The notes under the pieces: model-generated
Database searches by the model: none
What the model saw: the letters and a program-made list of their open reading frames with translations, nothing else
Told to the model about the DNA's origin: nothing
Made by a program: the position numbers and the translations under genes
DNA from: Planctomycetota bacterium
GTDB taxonomy: Bacteria > Planctomycetota > SZUA-567
NCBI GenBank assembly: GCA_031270145.1
Contig: JAISYD010000048.1
Location: forward strand, 1 to 18,421
Direction: 5' to 3'
DNA: 18,421 bases
In this document: one piece after another, positions 1 to 7,490 of the stretch
Numbering within the stretch: the stretch's first letter is position 1
Layout of the letters: the number at the start of each line of letters is the position of its first letter

Positions 1-310
1 GAAAAACCTTTCCGGCGGCAACCAGCAGAAAGTCGTCCTCGCCAAATGGCTCCAGGTCAACTGCGAAGTGGTTATTTTCGACGAACCGACGCGGGGCGTC
101 GACGTCGGGGCGAAGTACGAGATCTATCAAATAATCAATGAACTTGCCGCGCAAGGCAAGGCGATCGTGATAATCAGCTCCGAACTCCCCGAGGCGATGG
201 GCATGGCGGATCGGCTGCTGGTAATGAGAGAGGGCCGCATCGCCGGCGAGATAGCCGATCCCGCGAACGCGACCCAGGCAGACGTCATGAAAATCGCGAT
301 TGGAGCGTGA
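1..310 (+). CDS. Sugar ABC transporter ATP-binding protein (RbsA/MglA type), C-terminal part only
   Basis: The reading frame is open from base 2, so the gene begins upstream of the window. The visible part, about 102 residues, is the end of the second nucleotide-binding domain of a carbohydrate-importer ATPase (CUT2 family). It starts in the ABC signature (LSGGNQQK). The Walker B segment follows (VVIFDEPTRGVDVGAK), where the Glu after the Asp is the catalytic base and TRGVDVGAK is the family-typical D-loop region. A switch-region segment (IISSELPE) comes next, in which the usual switch His is not present; Ser-Glu at this place is normal for the C-terminal half of RbsA/MglA proteins. The stop codon lies just before the permease gene, and the two belong to one operon. 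The role, energising periplasmic-binding-protein-dependent sugar import at the inner membrane, is family knowledge. The sugar cannot be read from this fragment. Confidence 0.93.
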   Translation, partial: KNLSGGNQQKVVLAKWLQVNCEVVIFDEPTRGVDVGAKYEIYQIINELAAQGKAIVIISSELPEAMGMADRLLVMREGRIAGEIADPANATQADVMKIAIGA

Positions 311-323
311 CCCCGCGCGAACC

Positions 324-330
324 AGAGGAG
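324..330 (+). promoter_or_regulatory. Ribosome binding site deciding the permease start
   Basis: AGAGGAG lies 9 bases before the ATG at 340. The in-frame GTG at 307, which overlaps the ATPase stop as GTGA, has no comparable site, so 340 is the more likely start. Confidence 0.6.
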
Positions 331-339
331 AATGAGGCC

Positions 340-1686
340 ATGCGCAAAATTTTGTCCGATTACGGAACCATCTTCGTTCTTATCGTTTTAAGTGCCTTCC
401 TGAGCTGGCGAACCATGTCCGACCAAACGCCGGAAGGCGCCGAAGCCGGGCGTCAGGTGGCGGAAAAAATAGCCGCCATGTCGCCCCGGGCGGCGCGCGC
501 GCTTATCGCGATCCGCGACAACCAAGTCGACGCGCAATTCGCCGACGCCGTCAGGTCCGTTCTCGAAGCAAGGGGGATTGCCGTCGCGGGCGTCGTTCGC
601 GGTTCCCCGGTCGAGGTGAGGCGAATCGCCAAGGCGGAAGCCGAACAGGGGCGGTTCATAGACGCCGTCGCCAGCACCTCGGCCACCCGCGCCTGGCCGA
701 TATTCAAGGACATCGCGACCAAAATCCCGGAGATGAAGGGCGTGCGCCTGGTCGAGCCTGAATCGTACCGGTGGCCGACGTTTCTCAAAAAGGACAATCT
801 GATCAATGTGACAAACCAAAGCGTCGTCATCACCATCATAGCCATCGGCATGACGATGGTCATCATCACCGGCGGCATTGAACTGTCGGTAGGCAGTCTC
901 ATCGCCCTGTCCGCCTGCCTCGCCGCCTGGTTCATCCGCGAATGGGGCGGCGGCGTTTCCGCCGGCGCGGGAGCGATGGTCGGATATTCGGTTCTGGCGG
1001 TGCTTCTGTGCGGCATAATGGGACTCGTCACCGGGTTCATGGTGACGATATTCAACATCCCCCCCTTCATCGTCACGCTCGCCAACATGATGGTCGCATC
1101 CGGCCTCGCCTATCTCATCTCGGGGGGATACACCATCTTCGAGCTTCCCGATTCCTATACGGCGCTTGGCCGCTCTTCGTGGTTCTGGGGCATACCCGTC
1201 TCCGTTTGCATCTGCTTCGTCCTGTACCTGGCCGCCCACATCATGATGAGCTGCACCGCCATCGGCAGGTACATTTACGCCGTCGGCGGCAACCGTGAGG
1301 CGGCGCGGCTGTCCGGAGTTCCAGTCAGGTTCATCCTTTTCTTCGTCTATGTGGCGACCGCCCTCCTGGCGGGGTTCGGAGGGATAATCACCGCCTCGCA
1401 ACTCAAGGCGGGCGCCCCCATTTACGGCGTAGGGTATGAAATGTTCGTCATCGCCGCGACCGTCGTCGGCGGCACCAGCCTCGCCGGAGGCGAAGGGAAG
1501 ATTTTCGGCACCCTGATCGGTTCGTTCATCATCGCTGCCATCCAAAACGGGATGAACCTCATGGGAGTGGAAAGCTATACCCAAAAAGTCGTTCTGGGAC
1601 TGGTAATCCTCGCGGCGGTTTTGCTCGACAGGGTAAAGCAATCGGAGTTCTTCTGGAACCGCCGCCGAAAAACCCTGTCCGCCTGA
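340..1686 (+). CDS. Sugar ABC transporter permease (RbsC/CUT2 type) with an extra soluble domain after the first membrane helix
   Basis: This 448-residue protein is the membrane channel of a CUT2 sugar importer. A first hydrophobic helix (about residues 9-25) is followed by a hydrophilic stretch of about 110 residues (38-148) that ordinary RbsC proteins of about 320 residues lack. Standard permease sequence then resumes with NVTNQSVVITIIAIGMTMVI, GGIELSVGS (178-186, usually GGIDLSVGS) and IPPFIVTLA (240-248). The cytoplasmic coupling loop GGNREAARLSG and the ending VVGGTSLAGGEGKIFGTLIG are also present. The remaining hydrophobic segments are those expected for the family. The insert has alternating hydrophobic beta-like strands and helices (ARALIAIRD, AVRSVLEARGI, VAGVVRGSPVEVRR) and may be a small alpha/beta domain outside the membrane. 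The gene follows the ATPase and precedes a sugar kinase, so a monosaccharide substrate is likely. A start at the GTG at 307, adding 11 residues, remains possible. Confidence 0.93.
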   Translation: MRKILSDYGTIFVLIVLSAFLSWRTMSDQTPEGAEAGRQVAEKIAAMSPRAARALIAIRDNQVDAQFADAVRSVLEARGIAVAGVVRGSPVEVRRIAKAEAEQGRFIDAVASTSATRAWPIFKDIATKIPEMKGVRLVEPESYRWPTFLKKDNLINVTNQSVVITIIAIGMTMVIITGGIELSVGSLIALSACLAAWFIREWGGGVSAGAGAMVGYSVLAVLLCGIMGLVTGFMVTIFNIPPFIVTLANMMVASGLAYLISGGYTIFELPDSYTALGRSSWFWGIPVSVCICFVLYLAAHIMMSCTAIGRYIYAVGGNREAARLSGVPVRFILFFVYVATALLAGFGGIITASQLKAGAPIYGVGYEMFVIAATVVGGTSLAGGEGKIFGTLIGSFIIAAIQNGMNLMGVESYTQKVVLGLVILAAVLLDRVKQSEFFWNRRRKTLSA

Positions 1687-1734
1687 AGCGCGTCTATCGC
1701 AACCCGTCCGCCGGATTGAATGACTGGAGCCTTT

Positions 1735-2655
1735 ATGTCAAAGAACGCGCCTTTGGTCGTTTGCATCGGGGAAATACTCTGGGATGTGTTGCCCACGGGA
1801 AAGGTATTGGGCGGAGCTCCGGCAAACGTCGCCTGGCACGCGTCGCAGCTGGGCGCGGACAGCCGCATCGTCAGCGCGGTGGGGCGGGACGAAATGGGAA
1901 GGGAGATGGGAGTACGCCTCCGTGAAATGGGCATGGATTGCGAATTTGTCTTTCCCGTCGACGGCAAGCCGACAGGCAAGGTGGACGCCTGCGTAAACGA
2001 GGCCGGCATCGCGACATACGTCATCGGCAAGGACGCGGCGTGGGATTTTATTCCGGTGTCCGGAAACGCCCTTTCGCTGGTGGCTGGCGCCGACGCGCTG
2101 AACTTCGGAACGCTTGTCCAGCGTCTCGATTCGGGGCGTAGGGCGCTGGAAGCCTATCTCGCCGGCGCCCCGGCCGGATGCCTCAGGATGTTCGATGTAA
2201 ATCTGCGCCCCGGCGGCGTCAGGCGCGACGTTCTCGAAGCGTGTTTCGCGCGTTGCGACATGGTCAAGTTGAACTCCGAGGAATTGCTGGTCGTCTCGGA
2301 ATTGTTCAACTGGCCCGGGAAGGCGGAGAAGGTGTTGGATTCGTTTTTCGAGTCCTACCCCAATATCAGCCACGTGGTGGTGACCAGGGGGCCGGACGGC
2401 GTATGGTGGCAAAGCGAAACCGGATTGCTGAAGCGCCCGGGCCGGACGGTTCCGGTCGCCGATACTATCGGCGCGGGCGATTCGCTGTCGGCTGCCGTCA
2501 TAATGGGATTGCTGCGCAAAATGCCGCCGGAGGAAATCATCGAAACGGCTTTGGACATATCAGGATTTGTCTGTACGCAGATCGGCGCGACCCCCCTTCT
2601 TCCTGAAAGCATGAAGAAGGCGTTCCACAGCCTGAATCGCGAGGCGCCGATATAG
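1735..2655 (+). CDS. PfkB-family carbohydrate kinase, fructokinase-like
   Basis: The 306-residue product is of normal length for ribokinase/fructokinase enzymes, which transfer phosphate from ATP to a sugar in the cytoplasm. The N-terminal part carries the substrate-binding glycines (VLGGAPANVAWHASQLG, residues 24-40). The C-terminal PfkB signature DTIGAGDSLSAAV starts at 243; its Asp249 is the expected catalytic base and GAG forms the anion hole. GGAPANVA and the fold order resemble bacterial fructokinases more than ribokinases. The ATG at 1735 is preferred because TGGAG ends 5 bases before it; an in-frame ATG at 1720 lies upstream of that site. Directly downstream of the importer genes, it presumably phosphorylates the imported sugar. 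Fructose is a guess: ribose, tagatose or 2-keto-3-deoxygluconate kinases share the family. Confidence 0.9.
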   Translation: MSKNAPLVVCIGEILWDVLPTGKVLGGAPANVAWHASQLGADSRIVSAVGRDEMGREMGVRLREMGMDCEFVFPVDGKPTGKVDACVNEAGIATYVIGKDAAWDFIPVSGNALSLVAGADALNFGTLVQRLDSGRRALEAYLAGAPAGCLRMFDVNLRPGGVRRDVLEACFARCDMVKLNSEELLVVSELFNWPGKAEKVLDSFFESYPNISHVVVTRGPDGVWWQSETGLLKRPGRTVPVADTIGAGDSLSAAVIMGLLRKMPPEEIIETALDISGFVCTQIGATPLLPESMKKAFHSLNREAPI

Positions 2656-2659
2656 CGCT

Positions 2660-2698
2660 TCGCGGCGCCGCCGGCGAATATTTCGCGGAGCGCCGCGA
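2660..2698 (+). terminator. Strong hairpin directly after the sugar kinase gene, probable terminator
   Basis: Arms TCGCGGCGC (2660-2668) and GCGCCGCGA (2690-2698) pair perfectly over 9 bases. Inside the loop a second stem, GCGAA (2674-2678) with TTCGC (2682-2686), closes on a 3-base loop. The structure begins 5 bases after the stop codon at 2655. There is no run of T after it, so it may act as an RNA-end stabiliser rather than a classical Rho-independent terminator. Confidence 0.5.
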
Positions 2699-2744
2699 TA
2701 AGGCCATAGAACAAGTCCTTGCGAGAATTAAATGACCCCGTAAA

Positions 2745-2772
2745 AGCCGGCCGCGTTTTGCCCCGGCCGGCT
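2745..2772. terminator. Second inverted repeat between the kinase and the TPR gene
   Basis: AGCCGGCC (2745-2752) and GGCCGGCT (2765-2772) are perfect 8-base arms around a 12-base loop containing TTTT. No T-tract follows on either strand. It could be a terminator-like hairpin or a protein-binding palindrome. Confidence 0.35.
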
Positions 2773-2961
2773 CCTAAATGTCCGGGGGAGACGGTTTTTG
2801 CCAAGCCGGACGCCGTTCCCGGTCGAAACTATTTATGGGGCTTTGGACGCGGGAAGGGGAGGGCGATCCGCCGCTCCCCCCTTCCGGACGGGAAAACGGG
2901 CCAAGACCCGGCCGGGCGGCCGGATTTGTCGCAACCTTCCCGGCGGCGCCGGGAAATGGAC

Positions 2962-2966
2962 GGGGA
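2962..2966 (+). promoter_or_regulatory. Ribosome binding site supporting a TTG start for the TPR gene
   Basis: GGGGA ends 6 bases before TTG at 2973, which opens a clean signal peptide. This argues against the far upstream ATG at 2778. Confidence 0.45.
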
Positions 2967-2972
2967 TGCGCC

Positions 2973-5282
2973 TTGAGCGTCAACTGGAAGCACATCCTGG
3001 TTTTCGCGGCGGCGATGTGCGCCGTCATCTATTTATCCATTCCGGCCGGAGACGCCTTGGCGGAACCGGCCCGCGAGAGAGGCGATTCGCGCAACGATCC
3101 GCCCCCGGCCGCGATCCATTCCGAAAAAGCCGACGATCCGCGAAAGGAGGAGGCTCTCCCCGAAACAGACGATCCCGGGCCGGCGCCGGCGGATCTCGAT
3201 GAATTGCTTGATGACCCGGACTCCGCTCCCGGCATCCTGATCCTGGGCATCGAGGCGGCCTACCGGAGCGGGAATTTCGCCAGCCTGGCCGGACTGTTCA
3301 GCCGCTTGCGGTCGGCCGGCGGCCCCGATATCGACGCCGTGGTTTATGATTTGCTGGAAAACGCCGGAAAAACCGCCGGCGCGTCGCCGGCCGGGCCGGA
3401 GGATGGTTTTGCCGCAATCCAGACGCTCGCCGGCCTGGCCTGGGCGGCCGCCCGCGACGGCAATGGTCCGGAGGCGGCCATGGCGGCGGATTTGGCGCTG
3501 CCCAGGCTGGAGGCGGACGATTTCATCGACGGTCTGGGCCTCATGGAAGCCCTGCTGTTCCTGGCCGGCGTCAACGGCGCGGACGAGCGGGCCTTGCGGT
3601 TGAACCAGGCGGACGGCTTGGCCGGCGCCTTGGCCGCCGGGCCGTTGGGCCATAGCCGCTGGTTCCTGCTGCTGTCGGCGGATTTGCGGCAACGCCAGGG
3701 CCGGGTCGGGGAGGCGGAGCGGCTTTGGGCCGGCTTGGCCCGGGAATTCCCGGAGGATGCCGCCGGTTGGCTCGGCCTGGGCGGACTGGCGGCCGCCCGG
3801 GGCGACGGCAAAACCGCCGAGGAAGCCTTTGCCCGTCTGGCGGCCATGGACGGGAAACTTGACGCCGGGGAGGTCGTGGGCGCCATCGACATCTGCATCG
3901 CCATGAACGACTTTTTCCGGAAGCTTGAGGCGGGTCTGGCCGATGTCTGGCTGCGCCGGGCCAACGACCTTTATCAACGCCGCCGGAATTTCTTCCCGGA
4001 TTCCGAATTGGAAAACGTCACGCTGGAATCCGATTTGCTTGAACGGATGGGGGAGTGGGATGAATCCTTCGCCCTTTGGCAAAAAATTTCCCGACTCCGG
4101 CCCGACCGCGCCGAGGTCAAACTTGGTCTTGCCCGCGCCGCCCTGGGGCGGGGCGACGCCGATTTAAGTTGGGAATATCTAATCCAGGCCAACCGCCTTG
4201 GCATCGTCGGCCTGGATCTCGAATTGCAAATGGCCCGGCAGTTGCTTGAAGCGGTTGACGCCATCCCGGCTGGCGATCCGCGTCGGGCCGGGCGGTCGCG
4301 GCTGGCCTTTGACTTCGCCGAGGGGCGCCTGCGGCGGGGCTGGGAGCCGGAACTGGCCGAGGCTATGATCCGGTTGGCCCTGGCGGAAAACGATCTGGCC
4401 AAGGCTCGGGAAATCCTGTCCCGCTTCGGCGCCGACGCCAGTCCGGAAATGCGCGCCGCCCTGGCTAGGCGGGAAGCGGAGGAATCGTCCCCGGATTCAG
4501 GGGAGTTTCCCGGCCTAGAACTAAGTATCCCCGCCGCCGACGGGCGGCCGGAGCGGACGCTGGCGGCTTTCGGGCAAGCCAGGCGGCGTTGGCCGGATAT
4601 TGAGGCCAGGCTTACGGGCGATGCCCTGGCGGCGATAGCCGACGCCTATGCCGAACGCCATTCCGCTCCGCTGGCCAGGCGCTTTTACCGCCTTTCCCTG
4701 GAAAAGGCGCCGGCCAACCGGCGCGGCTCCCTGGGTTTGGCCCGGCTCCTGCGCCGCGACGGCAACCTTGGCGGCGCCGTCCGCCAGCTCCGGGCCTATG
4801 TGGAGGCCAATCCGGACGATCCCCGGGGCTGGCTGGAACTGGCGGACTGCCGTTTCGACGCCAACCAGGGCGGCCGGAGGGAATACCTCCGGGTGGTTGA
4901 ACTGACCAATCCCGGCCCGCGCGGAGATCTTCCCAGGGATTTGGCGGCGGCGCGAGCGGCGGCGTTGCGGCGGCTGGGGCGGGAAGCCGAGGCGCTTCCG
5001 CTGCTGCGGGACGCCATTGGCGACCCCATCGAGGATCCGGACGCGGCCTGCGATTACGCCCAGGCGCTTATGGAACTTCGCCGCTACGACGAGGCCGGAC
5101 GGGTGCTGAGGGACACGATTCGGCTGTTCCCGCGCCAGATTCGGGCTTACCGCCTTGAGTCCGCCATCCTGATTCGGCAACGGCGTTACGCTTTGGCGGC
5201 GGCCCGTTTGCGGGAAGCCCGGCGCTGGGCGCCGACCGGCCGGGAAGCGGGGAACGGCCGGCCTTCCGCCGGCGGCCGGTAG
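2973..5282 (+). CDS. Exported TPR-repeat protein of unknown specific function
   Basis: From the TTG at 2973 the product has 769 residues. It starts with a typical Sec signal peptide: basic NWKH, a hydrophobic core of about residues 8-23, and ALA before the likely cleavage after Ala30. A low-complexity acidic/proline linker (about 31-75) follows. The rest is almost entirely alpha-helical, with repeated TPR-like patterns such as GWLGLGGLAAARGDGKTAEE, RAEVKLGLARAALGRGDADL, GSLGLARLLRRDGNLGGAVR and CDYAQALMELRRYDEAGRVL. I see no catalytic motif. Such proteins act as periplasmic or envelope scaffolds for protein-protein contacts. The codons are extremely G+C-rich. It ends 6 bases before the convergent RfaE2-Nudix gene. 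The start is uncertain: an upstream ATG at 2778 would add 65 residues but would bury the signal sequence. The fold is confident; the role is unknown. Confidence 0.85.
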   Translation: MSVNWKHILVFAAAMCAVIYLSIPAGDALAEPARERGDSRNDPPPAAIHSEKADDPRKEEALPETDDPGPAPADLDELLDDPDSAPGILILGIEAAYRSGNFASLAGLFSRLRSAGGPDIDAVVYDLLENAGKTAGASPAGPEDGFAAIQTLAGLAWAAARDGNGPEAAMAADLALPRLEADDFIDGLGLMEALLFLAGVNGADERALRLNQADGLAGALAAGPLGHSRWFLLLSADLRQRQGRVGEAERLWAGLAREFPEDAAGWLGLGGLAAARGDGKTAEEAFARLAAMDGKLDAGEVVGAIDICIAMNDFFRKLEAGLADVWLRRANDLYQRRRNFFPDSELENVTLESDLLERMGEWDESFALWQKISRLRPDRAEVKLGLARAALGRGDADLSWEYLIQANRLGIVGLDLELQMARQLLEAVDAIPAGDPRRAGRSRLAFDFAEGRLRRGWEPELAEAMIRLALAENDLAKAREILSRFGADASPEMRAALARREAEESSPDSGEFPGLELSIPAADGRPERTLAAFGQARRRWPDIEARLTGDALAAIADAYAERHSAPLARRFYRLSLEKAPANRRGSLGLARLLRRDGNLGGAVRQLRAYVEANPDDPRGWLELADCRFDANQGGRREYLRVVELTNPGPRGDLPRDLAAARAAALRRLGREAEALPLLRDAIGDPIEDPDAACDYAQALMELRRYDEAGRVLRDTIRLFPRQIRAYRLESAILIRQRRYALAAARLREARRWAPTGREAGNGRPSAGGR

Positions 5283-5283
5283 C

Positions 5284-5298
5284 GGAGGCTATTCCTCC
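5284..5298. terminator. Small inverted repeat between two convergent genes
   Basis: GGAGG (5284-5288), loop CTATT, CCTCC (5294-5298) lies across the junction of the convergent TPR and RfaE2-Nudix stops. With a 5-base stem and no T-tract it is a weak candidate for a shared bidirectional terminator. Confidence 0.3.
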
Positions 5299-6230
5299 CC
5301 CGGGCGCATCAGGACGTAGGGTGGCCAGCGATCCAAATTATCCCCGTATTCCAGCCACAGGCGGCGGCCAAGGACGACGCCCTTCTCTTCCCGCAGGCGT
5401 TGGCGGGAGAACCAGGCGCCGCCCACTATCGATTCCTCCGGCCGGGCGGGGAATTCCTCCCTGGCGAGGTCGGCCGCCTCCTCCGGCTCGGCTTCGAAAA
5501 GATGCAAGCTGAGATGCATGGCCCAGGCGGGCTCCAGCCGTTCGATCACCCCGAGGCAACGCTTGATTTTCACCTTGAGACCCGTCTCCTCCAACGTCTC
5601 GCGCCTGGCGGTTTCCGGCAGCGCCTCGCCCCGCCGGTGGCCGCCGCCGGGCAGGCTCCATTTCACCCCGTCGGCGTAGCGGGTGGCGGCTAGGAGCAGC
5701 CGTCCCCCGGCATCCCGGATTAGGGCGCAGGCGGCGCTGACGATCTTTTCCGGATCCCGGCGGCGGATTTTCTTCACCAGCAGGGTGGTGCTTATGCCGT
5801 CGATCCGCGGCGTCAGTTCGATTCGGCCGCCGCCGGCCAGGACCGCCTCCCGCTCGGCCGGATCCAGCGAGTCAAGGCGATAGTCGCCGGATTTGGCCCA
5901 GACGTCGGGGCGGACGGCCGAGATTTCCCGGTCGCAACGGACGCCGTCGAAGACGACCACCCGCGTCACCGCCTCCAGGGCGGACAACAGGGTGGCCCGA
6001 TCCGCCTCCTCGCACAGGGGCCGATCCTCGCCCTTGATTTCCCGGACCGAACGATCCGAATTCAGCCCCACCACCAGGATGTCCCCGAAAGAGCGGGCGG
6101 TCGCCAGCGCCCGGACATGGCCGGCGTGGAAAAGATCGAAACAGCCGTTGGTCCAGACGATTTTCCGCCCGGCCGCCTTCCAGGCCCGGCATTCCTCCGC
6201 CAATTCGCCTATGGTCCGCAATTTGTCCAT
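5289..6230 (-). CDS. rfaE2: Fusion of RfaE2-type nucleotidyltransferase and Nudix hydrolase
   Basis: This is a 313-residue cytoplasmic protein with two domains. Residues 1-155 match D-glycero-beta-D-manno-heptose-1-phosphate adenylyltransferase: the cytidylyltransferase-fold motif TNGCFDLFHAGHV (27-39, HxGH nucleotide-binding site), GLNSDRSVREIKG, DVWAKSGDY and the late ISTTLLVKKI (146-155). In the known pathway this makes ADP-heptose for the LPS core. Residues 160-313 are a Nudix hydrolase with an intact box GX5EX7REUXEEXGU from Gly196 to Leu218 (GGHRRGEALPE, RRETLEETGL), so diphosphate cleavage with bound metal is expected. The ATG at 6230 is preferred: AAGG lies 6 bases upstream and the N-terminus then matches the family; an ATG at 6287 would add 19 basic residues. 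RfaE2 is usually alone or fused to a heptose kinase, so this partner is unusual. The target of the Nudix domain is unknown. Confidence 0.87.
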   Translation of the reverse strand: MDKLRTIGELAEECRAWKAAGRKIVWTNGCFDLFHAGHVRALATARSFGDILVVGLNSDRSVREIKGEDRPLCEEADRATLLSALEAVTRVVVFDGVRCDREISAVRPDVWAKSGDYRLDSLDPAEREAVLAGGGRIELTPRIDGISTTLLVKKIRRRDPEKIVSAACALIRDAGGRLLLAATRYADGVKWSLPGGGHRRGEALPETARRETLEETGLKVKIKRCLGVIERLEPAWAMHLSLHLFEAEPEEAADLAREEFPARPEESIVGGAWFSRQRLREEKGVVLGRRLWLEYGDNLDRWPPYVLMRPGEE

Positions 6231-6293
6231 GGCCCGCCTTTGCCGCGCCGGCCGCCGCGGCCGGGGTATCGTGAAATATTTCCTCATCCCCGC

Positions 6294-6322
6294 TTGCGCC
6301 GCCCGGCCGGGGCGGCTATAAT
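6294..6322 (+). promoter_or_regulatory. Candidate sigma-70-type promoter for serC and the lipoate-ligase-like gene
   Basis: A perfect TATAAT (6317-6322) sits 17 bases after TTGCGC (6294-6299, three of six matches to TTGACA). It lies in the divergent gap between rfaE2-Nudix and serC and would give a leader of roughly 80 bases. Confidence 0.55.
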
Positions 6323-6410
6323 CTCACGGAGCAGTCGCCTGGCTCCGGCGCCGCATTGCCGGAACCGGCGGAATATGATACCGTTTTTTCCGAGGAAAGG
6401 AAACCATGGG

Positions 6411-7490
6411 ATGAGCCGCATTTTCAATTTCGCTTCCGGCCCGGCCGTGTTGCCGCTGCCGGTGCTGGAAAAAGCCCGGGACGAAATGCTCGACTTCGCG
6501 GGGAGCGGCATGTCGATCATGGAAATGTCCCACCGGGGAAAGATTTTTGACGCGATCATCAAGGCGGCGGAGGACAATTTCCGTCGGCTCATGGGCATTT
6601 CCGCCGACTATGCCGTCCTGTTCCTGCCCGGCGGGGCCAGCCAGCAATTCGCCATGATCCCCCTGAACCTTTTGCCGCCCGGCCGGAGCGCCGATTTTGT
6701 CGACACCGGCGCCTGGGCCGGCAAGGCGATCAAGGAGGCGGGGATTGTGGGCAAAACCAACGTGATCTGGTCGGGCAGGGCGGGCAACTACATGTCGGCG
6801 CCGGCGCCTTCGGAGCTGGATTTCGATCCGGCGGCGGCCTACGCCTATATTTGCTCGAACGAGACCATCGGCGGCGTGCGCTTCGCCGAATTCCCCGAGC
6901 CGCCGTCGCCCCTGGTGGCCGACATGTCCTCCGACATCATGTCCCGGGTCATCGAGGTCGGCCGCTTCGGGCTTATTTTCGCCGGCGCCCAGAAGAACCT
7001 CGGCCCCTCCGGCCTGGCGGCGGTGATCATCCGCCGCGACTTGGCCGAGCGGGTCCCCGCGACCACGAACCTTTTCTTCCGCTACCGGACGCACATGCCC
7101 GAGCCCAGCCTGTTCAATACGCCCAACACCTGGGCAATATACATTTTCAAGCTGGTCACCGACTGGGTGGCGGAAAACGGCGGCGTTTCCGCCATGCAGA
7201 AAAGAAACGAGGAGAAGGCGGGCCGGCTTTACCAGGTCCTGGACGCCAGCCCCTTCTGGCGGCCTTGCGCCGACCGCGCCTCCCGCTCCATCATGAACGT
7301 CGCCTGGCGCCTGGCGGATCCAGGGTTGGAGGACAAGTTTGTCAAGGAGGCCAAGGCGGCCGGCATGGACGGCCTGAGGGGGCACCGCTCGGTCGGCGGC
7401 CTCCGGGCCAGCCTCTACAACGCCTTCCCGCCGGAGGGGGTGACGGCGCTGATCGATTTCATGCGCGAATTCGAGCGGAGGAATGGTTGA
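6411..7490 (+). CDS. serC: Phosphoserine aminotransferase
   Basis: The product has 359 residues, the usual SerC length. It is a cytoplasmic, PLP-dependent class V aminotransferase converting 3-phosphohydroxypyruvate and glutamate to O-phosphoserine in serine synthesis, and often serving the related step of pyridoxal phosphate synthesis. Diagnostic sequence includes NFASGPAVLPLPVL at the N-terminus, EMSHRGK (38-44), GGASQQF (74-80, cofactor phosphate binding), DMSSDI (171-176, Asp contacting the PLP ring) and AGAQKNLGPSGL (191-202), where Lys195 forms the Schiff base. The C-terminal GLRGHRSVGGLRASLYNA is the substrate-binding signature. The ATG at 6411 is chosen because the protein then starts exactly as family members do, with AGGAAAGG about 10 bases upstream. 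It overlaps the next gene by four bases. Confidence 0.97.
   Translation: MSRIFNFASGPAVLPLPVLEKARDEMLDFAGSGMSIMEMSHRGKIFDAIIKAAEDNFRRLMGISADYAVLFLPGGASQQFAMIPLNLLPPGRSADFVDTGAWAGKAIKEAGIVGKTNVIWSGRAGNYMSAPAPSELDFDPAAAYAYICSNETIGGVRFAEFPEPPSPLVADMSSDIMSRVIEVGRFGLIFAGAQKNLGPSGLAAVIIRRDLAERVPATTNLFFRYRTHMPEPSLFNTPNTWAIYIFKLVTDWVAENGGVSAMQKRNEEKAGRLYQVLDASPFWRPCADRASRSIMNVAWRLADPGLEDKFVKEAKAAGMDGLRGHRSVGGLRASLYNAFPPEGVTALIDFMREFERRNG
7477..7481 (+). promoter_or_regulatory. Ribosome binding site deciding the TTG start of the lipoate-ligase-like gene
   Basis: GGAGG lies inside the last serC codons, 5 bases before the TTG at 7487. The TTG overlaps the serC stop as TTGA, the usual arrangement for translational coupling. 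Confidence 0.7.

Larger units (their letters stand above)
2656..2972. other. Intergenic region upstream of the TPR gene
   Basis: These 317 bases contain the two hairpins listed separately and then very G+C-rich DNA. The TPR frame is open through 2778-2972, but the translation there (rich in Gly, Arg and Pro, with no signal-like or domain-like pattern) does not look like protein. I see no convincing promoter, although one must lie here if the TPR gene is transcribed on its own. Confidence 0.5.

Noticed and set aside
388..1641. 417-codon minus-strand frame opposite the permease gene
   Set aside because: Highly charged, Gly/Asp/His-rich translation with no hydrophobic core; the plus strand encodes an unmistakable permease.
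2778..2972. N-terminal extension of the TPR gene to an upstream ATG
   Set aside because: Translation is low-complexity Gly/Arg/Pro; a ribosome site and signal peptide support the TTG at 2973.
6851..7486. Open frame upstream of the lipoate-ligase-like gene in the same frame
   Set aside because: It is the shadow of serC in another frame; the ligase-like homology begins only after the TTG at 7487.
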